From an uncultured Butyricicoccus sp. (GTDB lineage: Bacteria; Bacillota; Clostridia; Oscillospirales; Butyricicoccaceae), in NCBI GenBank assembly GCA_910584935.1, contig CAJUDU010000004.1, forward strand, positions 19,774-70,307: DNA of 50,534 bases, given 5' to 3'. Made by a program: the position numbers and the translations under genes. Positions 33,070 to 42,385 of this stretch are shown in pieces (position 1 is the stretch's first letter; each line of letters begins with the position of its first letter). The notes beneath the pieces were generated by a model. It did not search any database. It saw nothing but the letters and a program-made list of their open reading frames with translations, and was not told the origin of the DNA.

Positions 33070-33105
33070 ACACCCCCCAGTTATTGTGTTTTCAAAACGT
33101 ATGTG

Positions 33106-34377
33106 TTATGCGCTTTTGCCGCTGCGAGGAGCGTCATGCCTGCGTTCAATCACAGGTTTGCCCTCCCGGCGGATGGTTTGCGCATTGATGGTGACATGTG
33201 AAATTGCTTCATCCGAAGGGATTTCAAACATCATGCCCATCATCACATCTTCCAGCACGCCGCGCAGCCCGCGCGCGCCGGTTTTCCGGTCGACAGCGAT
33301 TTTTGCCACTGCCTCCAGTGCTTCTGGTTCAAAATCCAATACCACATTGTCCAGTTCAAACAGTTTTTGGTATTGCTTAACCAGTGAATTTTTAGGTTCG
33401 CTTAAAATGCGTACCAGCGCCTGTTCATCCAGGCTGTCTAAACTTACAATGACTGGCAGACGCCCGATGATTTCCGGAATAAGCCCATATTTCATCAGGT
33501 CATGCGGCTCAATTTTTGCCAGCAGTTCAGAAATATTTTCTTCCTTTTTGCTGGAAACCGCCGCGCCAAAGCCAAGCCCCTGCTTGCCTGTGCGGTTTTT
33601 GATGATTTTTTCAATGCCATCAAATGCGCCGCCGCAGATGAACAGGATGTTGGAAGTGTCAATCTGGATAAAATCCTGATGGGGATGCTTGCGCCCGCCC
33701 TGCGGGGGCACATTGGCAATGGTGCCCTCCAGCATTTTAAGCAGCGCCTGCTGTACGCCTTCGCCGGACACATCGCGGGTGATGGAACGGTTTTCACTCC
33801 GACGCGCAATTTTATCAATTTCATCCACATAGATGATGCCGCGTTCAGCCAGTTCCACATCGAAATCAGCCGCCTGAATCAGGCGCAGCAGGATATTTTC
33901 CACATCCTCGCCCACATAGCCTGCCTCAGTGAGGGTGGTAGCATCCGCGATGGCAAAAGGTACCTGCAAGGTCTTTGCCAGCGTCTGCGCAAGGAGGGTT
34001 TTGCCTGAACCGGAAGGTCCAAGCATTAAGATATTGCTCTTTTGCAGCTCCACGTCATCACCGCCGCGGAAAATGCGTTTATAATGGTTGTATACCGCAA
34101 CAGAAAGCGCAATTTTTGCACGTTCCTGCCCAATGACATATTCGTCCAGCACTTCTTTCAGCTGCTTTGGGGTCGGCAGGATTTCAGGCGGCTCCATGGG
34201 AGTGCTGTTGGTTACCACAGCGCGCATACCAAGTTCCTCGTCCAGGATACTGGAGCAAATGCCAATACATTCATCGCAAATATAAACGCCCGGTCCCGCA
34301 ATCAGCTTGCGAACCTTGCTTTGCGGTTTGCCGCAAAAAGAGCATTTCAGCGTTCTGCTATCGTCTTTGTTTGCCAT
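33106..34377 (-). CDS. clpX: ATP-dependent Clp protease ATP-binding subunit ClpX
   Basis: AAA+ unfoldase that feeds ClpP. 423 aa. N-terminal zinc-binding domain CSFCGKPQSKVRKL with later YICDECI (four cysteines), Walker A GPSGSGKTLLA, Walker B IIYVDEIDKIAR, pore loop region GYVGEDVEN, sensor 2 GARGLRGVLED, and the IGF-type ClpP-docking loop region around KQGLGFGA. GTGAGGT ribosome-binding site. Directly downstream of clpP. Confidence 0.97.
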   Translation of the reverse strand: MANKDDSRTLKCSFCGKPQSKVRKLIAGPGVYICDECIGICSSILDEELGMRAVVTNSTPMEPPEILPTPKQLKEVLDEYVIGQERAKIALSVAVYNHYKRIFRGGDDVELQKSNILMLGPSGSGKTLLAQTLAKTLQVPFAIADATTLTEAGYVGEDVENILLRLIQAADFDVELAERGIIYVDEIDKIARRSENRSITRDVSGEGVQQALLKMLEGTIANVPPQGGRKHPHQDFIQIDTSNILFICGGAFDGIEKIIKNRTGKQGLGFGAAVSSKKEENISELLAKIEPHDLMKYGLIPEIIGRLPVIVSLDSLDEQALVRILSEPKNSLVKQYQKLFELDNVVLDFEPEALEAVAKIAVDRKTGARGLRGVLEDVMMGMMFEIPSDEAISHVTINAQTIRREGKPVIERRHDAPRSGKSA

Positions 34378-34395
34378 TGTTTACCTCACTTTTCC

Positions 34396-34430
34396 GGCGC
34401 GGCAGGGGGCTTTTGCCCCCGTACCACGCC
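34396..34430 (-). terminator. clpP-clpX intercistronic hairpin
   Basis: Inner GGGGGC-TTTT-GCCCCC with outer GGCG-GG/CC-CGCC pairing; no U-run. Probably an mRNA processing or stability element. The same gap has a run of eight G at 34484-34491. Confidence 0.5.
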
Positions 34431-34496
34431 GATGATTCCAGAAACCCGCTCATTTTGCAGCCGGCAGTGCAGCACAGCCATCCGGGGGGGGTGGGA

Positions 34497-35081
34497 TTAC
34501 CGTTTATCGTATACCTTGTCGATCAGCCCATATTCCAGTGCTTCCTGTGCGCTCATAAAGTTATCGCGCTCGGTATCCTGGGTAACGGTTTCAACAGGTT
34601 TGCCGGTATTGTTGGACAGGATCTGGTTCATGCGTTTTTTGATAATTTCCAGCCGTTTGAGGTGGATTGCCATATCTGTAATTTGCCCCTGTGTGCCTGC
34701 GGACGGCTGATGGATCATAATTTCCGCGTTAGGCAGGGCATAGCGTTTGCCTTTGGCGCCTGCCGCCAGCAGGAATGCACCCATAGACGCCGCCATACCG
34801 ATGCAGATGGTTGAAACATCGCACTTAATGTAGTTCATGGTGTCATAGATTGCCATGCCTGCGGTGACAGAACCGCCAGGGCTGTTGATATAAAAGGAAA
34901 TATCCTTATCGGGGTCTTGGGCTTCCAGGTAGAGTAGCTGTGCCACAACCAGCGAAGCGGTCACATCGTTGACTTCTTCCGAAAGGAAGATAATGCGGTC
35001 ATTAAGCAGCCGCGAATAGATATCATAAGACCGTTCGCCGCCGCGGTTGGTCGGCTCAATGACCATTGGTACCAGGCTCAT
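34497..35081 (-). CDS. clpP: ATP-dependent Clp protease proteolytic subunit
   Basis: Serine protease of the ClpXP complex. 194 aa from the ATG at 35081, chosen for AAAGGAG 10 bases upstream; ten earlier codons are open but unsupported. MSLVPMVIEPTNRGGERSYD start; catalytic serine in IGMAASMGAFLLAAG, histidine in IMIHQPSAGTQGQ, aspartate in DTERDNFMSA. Lies between tig and clpX. Confidence 0.97.
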   Translation of the reverse strand: MSLVPMVIEPTNRGGERSYDIYSRLLNDRIIFLSEEVNDVTASLVVAQLLYLEAQDPDKDISFYINSPGGSVTAGMAIYDTMNYIKCDVSTICIGMAASMGAFLLAAGAKGKRYALPNAEIMIHQPSAGTQGQITDMAIHLKRLEIIKKRMNQILSNNTGKPVETVTQDTERDNFMSAQEALEYGLIDKVYDKR

Positions 35082-35158
35082 AGAAAATATTCTCCTTTCA
35101 ATACCCTTCAAATGGCTTTTGCGTATGAAGGATATGTATGCGGGGAGGCGGGGATGAA

Positions 35159-36466
35159 TTACTCCTCCTCCGAGGTTTTCGTCTGGGGCACAGCGGTTGC
35201 GTTTTCGCGCAGGAATGCAATGGCGCGGTCAATTTTCATATCTGCCACAACAGCTTCTTCCGGCATCGCTTTGCGCACCTGATCGACTTCCATGCCATAC
35301 TGGGTTGCCATATTTTCAAACTCGGTGTTGATTTCCTCAGCAGAAATCTCAATGTTTTCAAGTTCGGCAATCTTCTTGAGCGCGAGTCGCCCCTTGACCT
35401 GCTTTTCAGCCTGTTCGGTGAACAGTTTGCGGAAGGAAGCCATATCCGCACCGGAAGCAGCCAAATAATTGTCAATGGTCATGCGCTGCAGCTGGAGGCG
35501 GTATTCAAAGTCGCGGATGATGGTGTCAATCTGCTGTTCCACCATAGCGTCCGGCACATCTGCCTGCATACCTTCCACAACCTTGTCAATGATATGCTGT
35601 TCAAATTCGCGGTCAGCTTCGGCGTTGCGGGTACGGTTGAGGCGTTCTTCGGTTTCCTTTTTCAGGTCATCAAGGGTTTCGGCAGTGTCAGAAATATCCT
35701 TTGCAAATTCGTCATCAATTTCTGGCAGAATGCTTTCCTGTACCGTGTGAACCTTGCACTTAAAGACAGCTTCTTTGCCAGCCAGGTCGTCAGCGGTGTA
35801 ATCATCCGGGAAAGTGACCACAACATCTTTTTCATCCCCTGCTTTGCAGCCGATGAGTTGGTCTTCAAAGCCTGGGATAAAGGTATGGGAGCCAAGTTTC
35901 AGCGGATGGTTTTCGCCCTTGCCGCCTTCAAAGGCAACGCCATCAAGAAAACCTTCAAAGTCAATCATCACAGTATCGCCGTCTTTTGCTTCGCGTTCCA
36001 CGGTTTCGGTGCGGGCAAAACGCTGGGCAATGCGGTCAAGTTCTGCGTTAACATCTTCCGCGGTGACAGATACTTCCGCACGTTCTGCTTCCAAGCCCTT
36101 GTATTGCCCAAGGGTGACTTCGGGTTCAACAGGAACCTTGCACAAAAGGGTGACAGCGCCGGTATCGCCCATATCCTGGATTTCAACATCAGCCTGTGCC
36201 ACGGGGTTAATTGCAGCTTCGGCAACCGCTTTTTCAAACGCGTCCGGATAGCAAATATTGAGGGCATCCTCAAAGAATACGCCATCGCCATACAGGTTTT
36301 CAATCAATTTGCGGGGCGCCTTGCCCTTGCGGAAGCCGGGCACGGCAATATTTTTTCGGTTTTTCCTATATGCTTTTTCCTTTGCGGCATCAATTTCATC
36401 AGCAGAAATTTCAACTGTTAAAGCAACAATGCTTTTTTCCAGTTTCTCAACATTTTTTAGTTCCAT
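35159..36466 (-). CDS. tig: trigger factor (ribosome-bound chaperone, peptidyl-prolyl isomerase)
   Basis: 435 aa from the ATG at 36466, with TAGGAGGA 11 bases upstream. The N-terminal ribosome-binding signature is GFRKGKAPRKLIENLYG; the middle PPIase (FKBP-like) domain runs from GDTVMIDFEGFLDGVAFEGG; the C-terminal arms are Gln/Glu-rich helices ending in an acidic tail TKTSEEE. First gene of the tig-clpP-clpX cluster. Confidence 0.96.
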   Translation of the reverse strand: MELKNVEKLEKSIVALTVEISADEIDAAKEKAYRKNRKNIAVPGFRKGKAPRKLIENLYGDGVFFEDALNICYPDAFEKAVAEAAINPVAQADVEIQDMGDTGAVTLLCKVPVEPEVTLGQYKGLEAERAEVSVTAEDVNAELDRIAQRFARTETVEREAKDGDTVMIDFEGFLDGVAFEGGKGENHPLKLGSHTFIPGFEDQLIGCKAGDEKDVVVTFPDDYTADDLAGKEAVFKCKVHTVQESILPEIDDEFAKDISDTAETLDDLKKETEERLNRTRNAEADREFEQHIIDKVVEGMQADVPDAMVEQQIDTIIRDFEYRLQLQRMTIDNYLAASGADMASFRKLFTEQAEKQVKGRLALKKIAELENIEISAEEINTEFENMATQYGMEVDQVRKAMPEEAVVADMKIDRAIAFLRENATAVPQTKTSEEE

Positions 36467-36503
36467 TTTTGTTTTGATTCCTCCTAAAGATGTATCCAAT
36501 CTA

Positions 36504-36532
36504 TTTTATCAGATTATCAGGCGGATTTCCAG
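36504..36532 (-). promoter_or_regulatory. candidate promoter of tig-clpPX
   Basis: Minus strand: TGGAAA, 17-bp spacer, TAAAAT. The -35 is weak. No terminator is seen between the phosphoesterase gene at 36555 and this point, so read-through is also possible. Confidence 0.5.
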
Positions 36533-36554
36533 ACCATTTTTACTGTTTTTTTAA

Positions 36555-37256
36555 TTATTTTTTCAGCAAAACCGGGGAAAAGTCCACATGGTCGCCAGAA
36601 ACAAGGGTAAACGCAATGCCATCCTGCATTCCTTCGACCGCCCAGCGCAGGCTATCGGAATGCAGATGGCCATAAATGCAGCGGGTCACGCCATATTGCT
36701 GCATCAGCGCAAGGATTTCACCACAGCGGAAATTAGCGTAAATGGGTGGGTAATGCAGAAAACAGTATTTTTCGCGGTAGCCCGCGGCATCAGCGGCTTT
36801 CAGCGAGGCTTCCAGCCGTAAAAGTTCCCGCCGGAACACTTTTTCATCATGCTGCTGTTTAAAATCCTCTTCATAAAACCAGCCGCGGGTGCCGCATAAA
36901 CCGATATCCCCATAACCATAACAGTTATTGTGCAGGAAATCAATATGCTGGAAGCCGTTTTCATCCAGAAAACGGCGCATTTTTGACATAGTATCCCACC
37001 ACAGGTCATGGTTGCCTTTGAGGATAATTTTATGCCCCGGCAAACGGCTGAGCAGTGCAAAATCCGCTTTTGCCTCCCGGAAGTCAATGCCCCAGGAAAC
37101 ATCACCGCCAATGACAATCGTATCTTCTGCGGAAACCACTGCCTGCCACCGCTTTTGGATTTTTTCCATATAATCCTGCCAGCGTCCGCCAAAAACATCC
37201 ATGGGTTTATCGACCGCGCAGGCAAGGTGCAGGTCTGCAAGGGCATAAAGTGCCAT
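36555..37256 (-). CDS. calcineurin-like metallophosphoesterase
   Basis: 233 aa with the full di-metal motif set: ADLHLAC, GGDVSWGIDF, LKGNHDLWW, FLHYPPIY and YGHLHSD. The family hydrolyses phosphate mono- or diesters; the substrate is unknown. It follows thrC by 15 bp and is the last gene of the lepB-to-phosphoesterase run. No signal peptide. Confidence 0.9.
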   Translation of the reverse strand: MALYALADLHLACAVDKPMDVFGGRWQDYMEKIQKRWQAVVSAEDTIVIGGDVSWGIDFREAKADFALLSRLPGHKIILKGNHDLWWDTMSKMRRFLDENGFQHIDFLHNNCYGYGDIGLCGTRGWFYEEDFKQQHDEKVFRRELLRLEASLKAADAAGYREKYCFLHYPPIYANFRCGEILALMQQYGVTRCIYGHLHSDSLRWAVEGMQDGIAFTLVSGDHVDFSPVLLKK

Positions 37257-37271
37257 TCCCGCCTCCCCGCT

Positions 37272-38765
37272 TTACAGCGCAGACAAAAGGTCTGTTGTGC
37301 CAAGAATGCTTTCTTTGTCCACGGTCAGGTCAAAGCGCGGCTGCTTGCCCGCAAGCGCGGCAAGTGGGGCAGGCGCGGCAAGACCGGTCATGCCGGAAAG
37401 CACATCAAGCTGTGTCACATCATCATTTTCCAGCGTACCGCCCAGCGCTTCGACAACAGCGCGGCAGAACTTAAACGGGCTGGCAGTTGACGCGATAATG
37501 GTTGGGGTTTTGTCGCCAGTTTCTGCGCGGTAATCCTCATAAACTCGGACGCCAACCGCCGTATGGGTATCGGCAAGGTAATGTTCCCCATCCCAAAGGG
37601 CGCGGATGGTTTGCGCCGCTTTGGCATCATCACAGCAGCCCGCCCAGAAATCGGCGGTAATTTTAGCGGAAAGGCTTTCCGGCACAGTATATTTGCCGGT
37701 TTCGCTTAATTGCTGCATTAAATTAGCAACCATTCCACTATCCTGCCCGGAAACTAGGAATAATAAACGTTCCAGGTTAGAAGAAACCAGAATATCCATA
37801 GATGGAGAAGTGGTGGTATAAAATGGACGGTTGCGGTCATAGGTGCCGCCGCTGCGGAAAAAGTCGGTCAGCACATTGTTGCTGTTGGACGCGCAGATGA
37901 ACTTATGCACAGGCAGTCCCATTTGTTTTGCAATATATCCGGCAAGGATATTGCCGAAATTGCCGGTTGGTACACAAATATTCACCTTTTCGCCCAGTTT
38001 TACCGCGCCGGATTTGACCATATCACAGTAAGCGGACACATAATAAGCAATCTGCGGCGCAAGCCGTCCCCAGTTGATGGAGTTGGCAGAAGAAAACATC
38101 ATGCCCTCGGCATTCAGTTTATCAATGGTTGCTTTATCGGTAAAAATGCGCTTGACAGCACTTTGTGCATCATCAAAATTGCCGCGGATGGCGATAACCT
38201 GTACATTTTTACCCTGCTGGGTGGTCATTTGCAGTTTTTGCATGGGAGATACGCCTTCGGCGGGATAATAAACCATAATTTTTGTGCCAGGTACATCGGA
38301 AAAGCCTTCCAACGCGGCTTTGCCGGTATCGCCGGAAGTGGCAACCAAAATGCAGGCGGTGCGCTGTTCCCCGATTTTTTTGAGGGAAGCGGTCAGCAGA
38401 TAAGGCAGGATTTGCAATGCCATATCTTTAAACGCACAAGTCGGCCCATGCCAAAGCTCCAAGATATGTTTGCCATCTTTCAGGCTGACAACCGGCGCGG
38501 TATCCGCGCCGCCGAATTTTTCATCCGCATATGCCTGCTGGGTGAAATCCTGCAATTCTTCCGCAGAAAATTCGGTCAAAAATTTGCCCAAAATCACAGC
38601 GGCACGGGATTTATAATCGAGATTCATAAAACGTTCCAACTCGGCAGCGGAAAGCGCGGGCAATGCGGCGGGGCAGTATAACCCGCCATCTGGGGCGATG
38701 CCGGTGGCAATCGCCTGCGCCGCGCTGACGCGCAGGCTGGCATTCCGGGTGCTGATATAATCCAT
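37272..38765 (-). CDS. thrC: threonine synthase
   Basis: PLP enzyme converting O-phosphohomoserine to threonine. 497 aa, the longer ThrC class. MDYISTRN start; PLP lysine in GPTCAFKDMALQILPYLL; VATSGDTGKAALEGF and the phosphate-binding VPTGNFGNILAGYIAKQMG. Last-but-one gene of its run, 36 bp after the dipeptidase gene, which suggests read-through transcription. Confidence 0.95.
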   Translation of the reverse strand: MDYISTRNASLRVSAAQAIATGIAPDGGLYCPAALPALSAAELERFMNLDYKSRAAVILGKFLTEFSAEELQDFTQQAYADEKFGGADTAPVVSLKDGKHILELWHGPTCAFKDMALQILPYLLTASLKKIGEQRTACILVATSGDTGKAALEGFSDVPGTKIMVYYPAEGVSPMQKLQMTTQQGKNVQVIAIRGNFDDAQSAVKRIFTDKATIDKLNAEGMMFSSANSINWGRLAPQIAYYVSAYCDMVKSGAVKLGEKVNICVPTGNFGNILAGYIAKQMGLPVHKFICASNSNNVLTDFFRSGGTYDRNRPFYTTTSPSMDILVSSNLERLLFLVSGQDSGMVANLMQQLSETGKYTVPESLSAKITADFWAGCCDDAKAAQTIRALWDGEHYLADTHTAVGVRVYEDYRAETGDKTPTIIASTASPFKFCRAVVEALGGTLENDDVTQLDVLSGMTGLAAPAPLAALAGKQPRFDLTVDKESILGTTDLLSAL

Positions 38766-38801
38766 TTCTATCCTCCGTTTTAATATGTTATTCTTAATTT
38801 T

Positions 38802-39764
38802 TTAAAGCATTCTATGGATAAACCGGTTTGCGTTATCATAAAACAGCGCATTCACAGTGCTTTCCAAATAATTATGTTGCAAAAGGGTTTCGGCAAGGGC
38901 TTCCATATCCCGTGCGGTATCAATGCCTTGCGGCAGCACATCACAGCCGTCAAAATCGCAGCCAAGCGCCAGGCAGGGTTCGCCGCCCCGCGCCATAAAA
39001 TGTTCAATATGCCGTAAAGCATCATCTAAGGTACAAGGCGCGCCGTCATCGCGCAGAAATGCGCCATATAAATTAATCCCGCATAAGCCGCCGCGCCGTA
39101 CAATTTCGGAAAACTGTAAATCGGTTAGGTTGCGCAAGTGCCTGCACTGTGCCCGGCTGTTGGAATGGCTTGCGGCAAATGGCGCGTCTGTCAGCGCACA
39201 AAGATCCCAGAATCCGCCTTCAGACAAATGGGACACATCAACAATCACGCCCATTTGCACAAGGGTTTGTACCAGCGCTTTGCCGCGCGGAGATAATCCT
39301 GCGTCATTGTCCACAGCGGAACCACAGGCATATTGACTCTGGTAATTCCAGCTTAATGTCACCATTCGGACGCCCGCGTCATAAGCGGTTTGAATATGCT
39401 CGTCAGTACAAAGCAGCTCTGCCCCTTCGATGGAAAGGAATGCGGCGGCTTTGCCTTTGGCGGCAGCCCGGTCAAAATCATCGCTGTCAAAACACTGCAT
39501 TAACCAGTCGGCATTTTCCCCAAACTGTTTTTTTGCTTCCGCAAGCAGTGCGCCCAGCCGCTTTTCAGGCGGCAAGCACAGCAGCACTTGTTTGCGGGAT
39601 ATGCCGTCTGGCGGTTCCGCGCCGCAAAATAATGCAAAAAACTGCGCAAAATGGCGATATCCACTGATTTTCTCACGGTCTATCATGAGGTCATTTTGCC
39701 GCAGGGCTTTGCCGGTTTCATAACATTCAAACAGGGTGTCACAATGCAAATCAAAATAGTTCAA
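38802..39764 (-). CDS. membrane dipeptidase (renal dipeptidase, M19 family)
   Basis: Zn-dependent hydrolase of dipeptides, possibly D- or L,D-type. I favour a TTG start at 39764 (320 aa), because AAGGAG lies 10 bases upstream and the family begins xxYFDLHCDTL; eleven more codons up to an ATG are open. Metal and active-site text: FDLHCDTLFE, EGAELL, DVSHLSEGGFWDL, FAASHSNSRAQCRHLRNL, LGCDFDGCD. The start overlaps the yraN stop by 14 bp. No signal peptide is visible, so it is likely cytoplasmic despite the family name. Confidence 0.9.
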   Translation of the reverse strand: MNYFDLHCDTLFECYETGKALRQNDLMIDREKISGYRHFAQFFALFCGAEPPDGISRKQVLLCLPPEKRLGALLAEAKKQFGENADWLMQCFDSDDFDRAAAKGKAAAFLSIEGAELLCTDEHIQTAYDAGVRMVTLSWNYQSQYACGSAVDNDAGLSPRGKALVQTLVQMGVIVDVSHLSEGGFWDLCALTDAPFAASHSNSRAQCRHLRNLTDLQFSEIVRRGGLCGINLYGAFLRDDGAPCTLDDALRHIEHFMARGGEPCLALGCDFDGCDVLPQGIDTARDMEALAETLLQHNYLESTVNALFYDNANRFIHRML

Positions 39765-40134
39765 ACCGATTCCGCTCCTTATACGCATCAAACGCATTTT
39801 CTAAATGCTGGATTTCTGTTGGCACAGACGCGCCTGCTGCCAGATAAATTTCTATCACATCGAACCGGGGCTGTAATTTTGTGGGGTGTGCATATAACCA
39901 GGCTTCAGCAGCCAGGGTCAACTTGCGCTGCTTAGACAGCGTAACCGCTTCGCACGCCCGGCCGAAGCGCATATTTTTGCGCAATTTCACTTCGACAAAT
40001 AACAAAAATGTATCATTTTGTGCAATAATATCAATTTCGCCAAGACGGGTGCGGAAATTTCGCGTCACAAGCTGATACCCATGCTTTTCTAGGTATTCTG
40101 CCGCGAGCTGTTCGCCATAAGCGCCGCGGTTCAT
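39751..40134 (-). CDS. yraN: YraN family (UPF0102) endonuclease-fold protein
   Basis: 127 aa from the ATG at 40134, GGAGG 8 bases upstream. N-terminal GAYGEQLAAEYLEKHGYQLV, then FRTRLGEIDIIAQND and FVEVKLRKNMRFG: the Holliday-junction-resolvase-like nuclease fold with the E-x-D...ExK residues. Role unknown. Start overlaps the rnhB stop as ATGA; the rnhB-yraN pairing is common in bacteria. Confidence 0.92.
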   Translation of the reverse strand: MNRGAYGEQLAAEYLEKHGYQLVTRNFRTRLGEIDIIAQNDTFLLFVEVKLRKNMRFGRACEAVTLSKQRKLTLAAEAWLYAHPTKLQPRFDVIEIYLAAGASVPTEIQHLENAFDAYKERNRFELF

Positions 40135-40754
40135 GATTGTGCCTCCGTAAGTTCGGGATGTTTTGCATAGAATTTGCGTAAGAAAGTCTGCCGGTGGATG
40201 GGGCACGCGCCATACGTTAAAATCGCTTCATAATGGGCTTTGGTGCCATAGCCTTTGTGTTTTTCAAAATGGTATTCTGGATATTGCGCGGCATAGTCAA
40301 GCATCAGCCGGTCACGGGTGACTTTTGCTAAAATTGATGCCGCTGCAATCGAAGGGCTTTTCGCGTCCCCACCAATAATGCACGCACTTGGAATCGCCAG
40401 TCCTTTGATGCGGTTTCCATCCACCAACGCATAATCGGCAGGAATTTGTAACCCTGCCACAGCTTTTTGCATGGCAAGGAAAGTAGCCTCTAAAATATTG
40501 AGCCGGTCAATATCAGTATGCTCTACCAGCGCAATGGAATAGGCAAGCGCCTTTTGCTGGATGATATCAAATAATTGTTCCCGTTTGCGTTCGGTCAGTT
40601 TTTTGGAGTCATCCAGCCCGGCGATATCACAGCCAAACGGCAAAATCACCGCTGCCGCGCATACTGGTCCCGCTAAGGGACCGCGCCCGACTTCATCAAT
40701 GCCGCAAATGGCATGGAAGCCTTGGGGGACACTTTGTTCAATTTCCCAGTTCAT
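40131..40754 (-). CDS. rnhB: ribonuclease HII
   Basis: Removes ribonucleotides from DNA and RNA-DNA hybrids. 207 aa from the ATG at 40754, with CGGAGG 11 bases upstream, inside the 3' end of rbgA (17-bp overlap). Catalytic residues in GIDEVGRGPLAGPV, LDDSKKLT, ALVDGNRIKG and AAASILAKVTRDR. Confidence 0.95.
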   Translation of the reverse strand: MNWEIEQSVPQGFHAICGIDEVGRGPLAGPVCAAAVILPFGCDIAGLDDSKKLTERKREQLFDIIQQKALAYSIALVEHTDIDRLNILEATFLAMQKAVAGLQIPADYALVDGNRIKGLAIPSACIIGGDAKSPSIAAASILAKVTRDRLMLDYAAQYPEYHFEKHKGYGTKAHYEAILTYGACPIHRQTFLRKFYAKHPELTEAQS

Positions 40755-41625
40755 CGCCAGTATATTCCTCCGGTGTTTCCAGTGTGATGCGTCCAAGCAC
40801 GCCGCCGCGGTATTCATCCAAAAATATCCGCGCCATGCGTTCGGTATCAATCTCGCCGCCGCGCATCATAAATCCGCGCCTGCGTCCCGCCTGCTCCAGC
40901 AAGGTATAACCTGGGAAATCAGAATCCATAGCGGCGGAAAGGTCTAATTGATAGCGGGAAGTAATGGCTTCTGGTGCATGGGCAGATAAAATCTCAAACA
41001 ATTTGCACGCCAAGGTTTCGACATCTAAAATATCATCGCGTACAGCGCCGGTTGCCGCCAGCAGCAGCCCAGTGCGTTCATCATCAAATTTTGGCCAAAG
41101 GATGCCAGGCGTGTCCAGCAGGTCAATGCCTTCGCTGACGCGGAACCATTGACTGCCCCGTGTCACACCGGGTTTATCTGCGGCTTTTGCCGATTTGCGA
41201 CCCAAAATCCGGTTGATAAATGTCGATTTGCCCACATTTGGGATGCCAACCACCATTACGCGTACCGCGCGTCCAACTTGCCCTTTTTCTTTCCAGGCAG
41301 CAATTTTATCCGCCAGTACGCCGCGTACCGCAGCGGAAAACTGCCCGGTACCTTTGCCTTGGCGGCTGTCAGTTTCCAGCACCGCCCAGCCTTTGCTGCG
41401 GAAATAAGATGCCCAAGCACGGGTTTGCTGCGGGTCAGCTAAATCAATCCGGTTTAAAATAATCATCCGTGGCTTGTTACCAGCAATTTCATCCATATCC
41501 GGATTGCGGCTGACCATGGGGATGCGGGCGTCTGTGACTTCGCATACGATATCAATATTTTTCAGGTTCTCAAGCATTTGCCGGCGGGTTTTCGCCATAT
41601 GCCCGGGATACCATTGAATATTCAT
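40738..41625 (-). CDS. rbgA: ribosome biogenesis GTPase YlqF/RbgA
   Basis: Circularly permuted GTPase for late 50S assembly in Firmicutes. 295 aa. MNIQWYPGHMAKTRRQM start; G4 ILNRIDLA precedes G1 VGIPNVGKSTFINRI and G3 LLDTPGILWPK, the permuted order; C-terminal RNA-binding domain. The ATG overlaps the lepB stop (ATGA). Confidence 0.96.
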   Translation of the reverse strand: MNIQWYPGHMAKTRRQMLENLKNIDIVCEVTDARIPMVSRNPDMDEIAGNKPRMIILNRIDLADPQQTRAWASYFRSKGWAVLETDSRQGKGTGQFSAAVRGVLADKIAAWKEKGQVGRAVRVMVVGIPNVGKSTFINRILGRKSAKAADKPGVTRGSQWFRVSEGIDLLDTPGILWPKFDDERTGLLLAATGAVRDDILDVETLACKLFEILSAHAPEAITSRYQLDLSAAMDSDFPGYTLLEQAGRRRGFMMRGGEIDTERMARIFLDEYRGGVLGRITLETPEEYTGDELGN

Positions 41626-42224
41626 GCGGTTTTCCCTCCAAAGTTTTCAAGGGGCCAGACAACAGCTAACACGTGCCCAATGACACAGCGTTCATCAATC
41701 ATACCAAGTTCTGGGCTGCGGCTGTCAGTAGATTGGTTGCGGTTATCCCCCATGACAAACAGGCAGCCTTCCGGCACGGTCTGCGGGAATGCAATGCCTT
41801 CATCATCCATCGGCAAATCGAAATCATTGACATAATCTTCTTGCAGTTCTTCGCCGTTGACATACACGCGTCCAAGTGCAAAATCAATATCCACTTGATC
41901 GCCGCCGCGGGCAATGACACGCTTGACGATTGGTCCCTGGATGGGGCTTTCTTTGTTGCCGTCATCTTTGTTGAGCACAACAATATCACCCCGCTCTGGC
42001 GTATAGCCAAGGTTGCTGACTACCATGACATCGTGGTCATGCAGGGTTGGGAACATGGAGCTGCCGGATACGCCGATTAACCGGACGACAAAAGTAAACA
42101 GTAGGACGATAAAAATCAGTGACATAATCAGCGCTTCGCCCCAATCGTATAAGCTGCTTTGAAAACGCCCTTTTTTCTCCTTTTCTTCATCTTCCTCCTG
42201 GAAAGGTTCTTTATATTCTTCCAT
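41622..42224 (-). CDS. lepB: signal peptidase I
   Basis: Removes signal peptides at the outer face of the membrane. 200 aa from the ATG at 42224 (GGAGGG 8 bases upstream). An acidic/basic cytosolic head (QEEDEEKEKKGRFQ) precedes one membrane segment (about 33-53, ALIMSLIFIVLLFTFVVRLI). The catalytic serine is in SGSSMFPTLHD, lysine in IVKRVIARGGD, then LFVMGDNRNQSTDSR. Own promoter; heads the lepB-rbgA-rnhB-yraN-dipeptidase-thrC-phosphoesterase run. The run groups secretion, ribosome assembly and repair. Confidence 0.96.
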   Translation of the reverse strand: MEEYKEPFQEEDEEKEKKGRFQSSLYDWGEALIMSLIFIVLLFTFVVRLIGVSGSSMFPTLHDHDVMVVSNLGYTPERGDIVVLNKDDGNKESPIQGPIVKRVIARGGDQVDIDFALGRVYVNGEELQEDYVNDFDLPMDDEGIAFPQTVPEGCLFVMGDNRNQSTDSRSPELGMIDERCVIGHVLAVVWPLENFGGKTA

Positions 42225-42291
42225 CGCAAATCCCTCCAAGCTAAATGGTTTATGACCTCATAAAATAAATCGATAATATGCCTTTACGAAC

Positions 42292-42320
42292 ATTATATTA
42301 TACCGCCCATTGGGATTGAA
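42292..42320 (-). promoter_or_regulatory. promoter of lepB
   Basis: Minus strand: TTCAAT, 17-bp spacer, TATAAT; a second overlapping TATAAT lies 5 bases further upstream. Confidence 0.6.
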
Positions 42321-42337
42321 ACCCTTTTGGGCAGCTC

Positions 42338-42385
42338 AAAAAGAGAAAGAGGGAAACCGAAGCTCCCCTCTGCATATCTCTTTTT
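42338..42385 (-). terminator. terminator of rplS
   Basis: Minus strand: AAAAAGAGA..AGAGGG pairs with CCCTCT..TCTCTTTTT. It begins at the rplS stop codon. Confidence 0.85.

Noticed and set aside
35138..36421. 427-codon ORF antisense to tig
   Set aside because: Shadow of trigger factor; translation is Phe/Gly-rich without family motifs.
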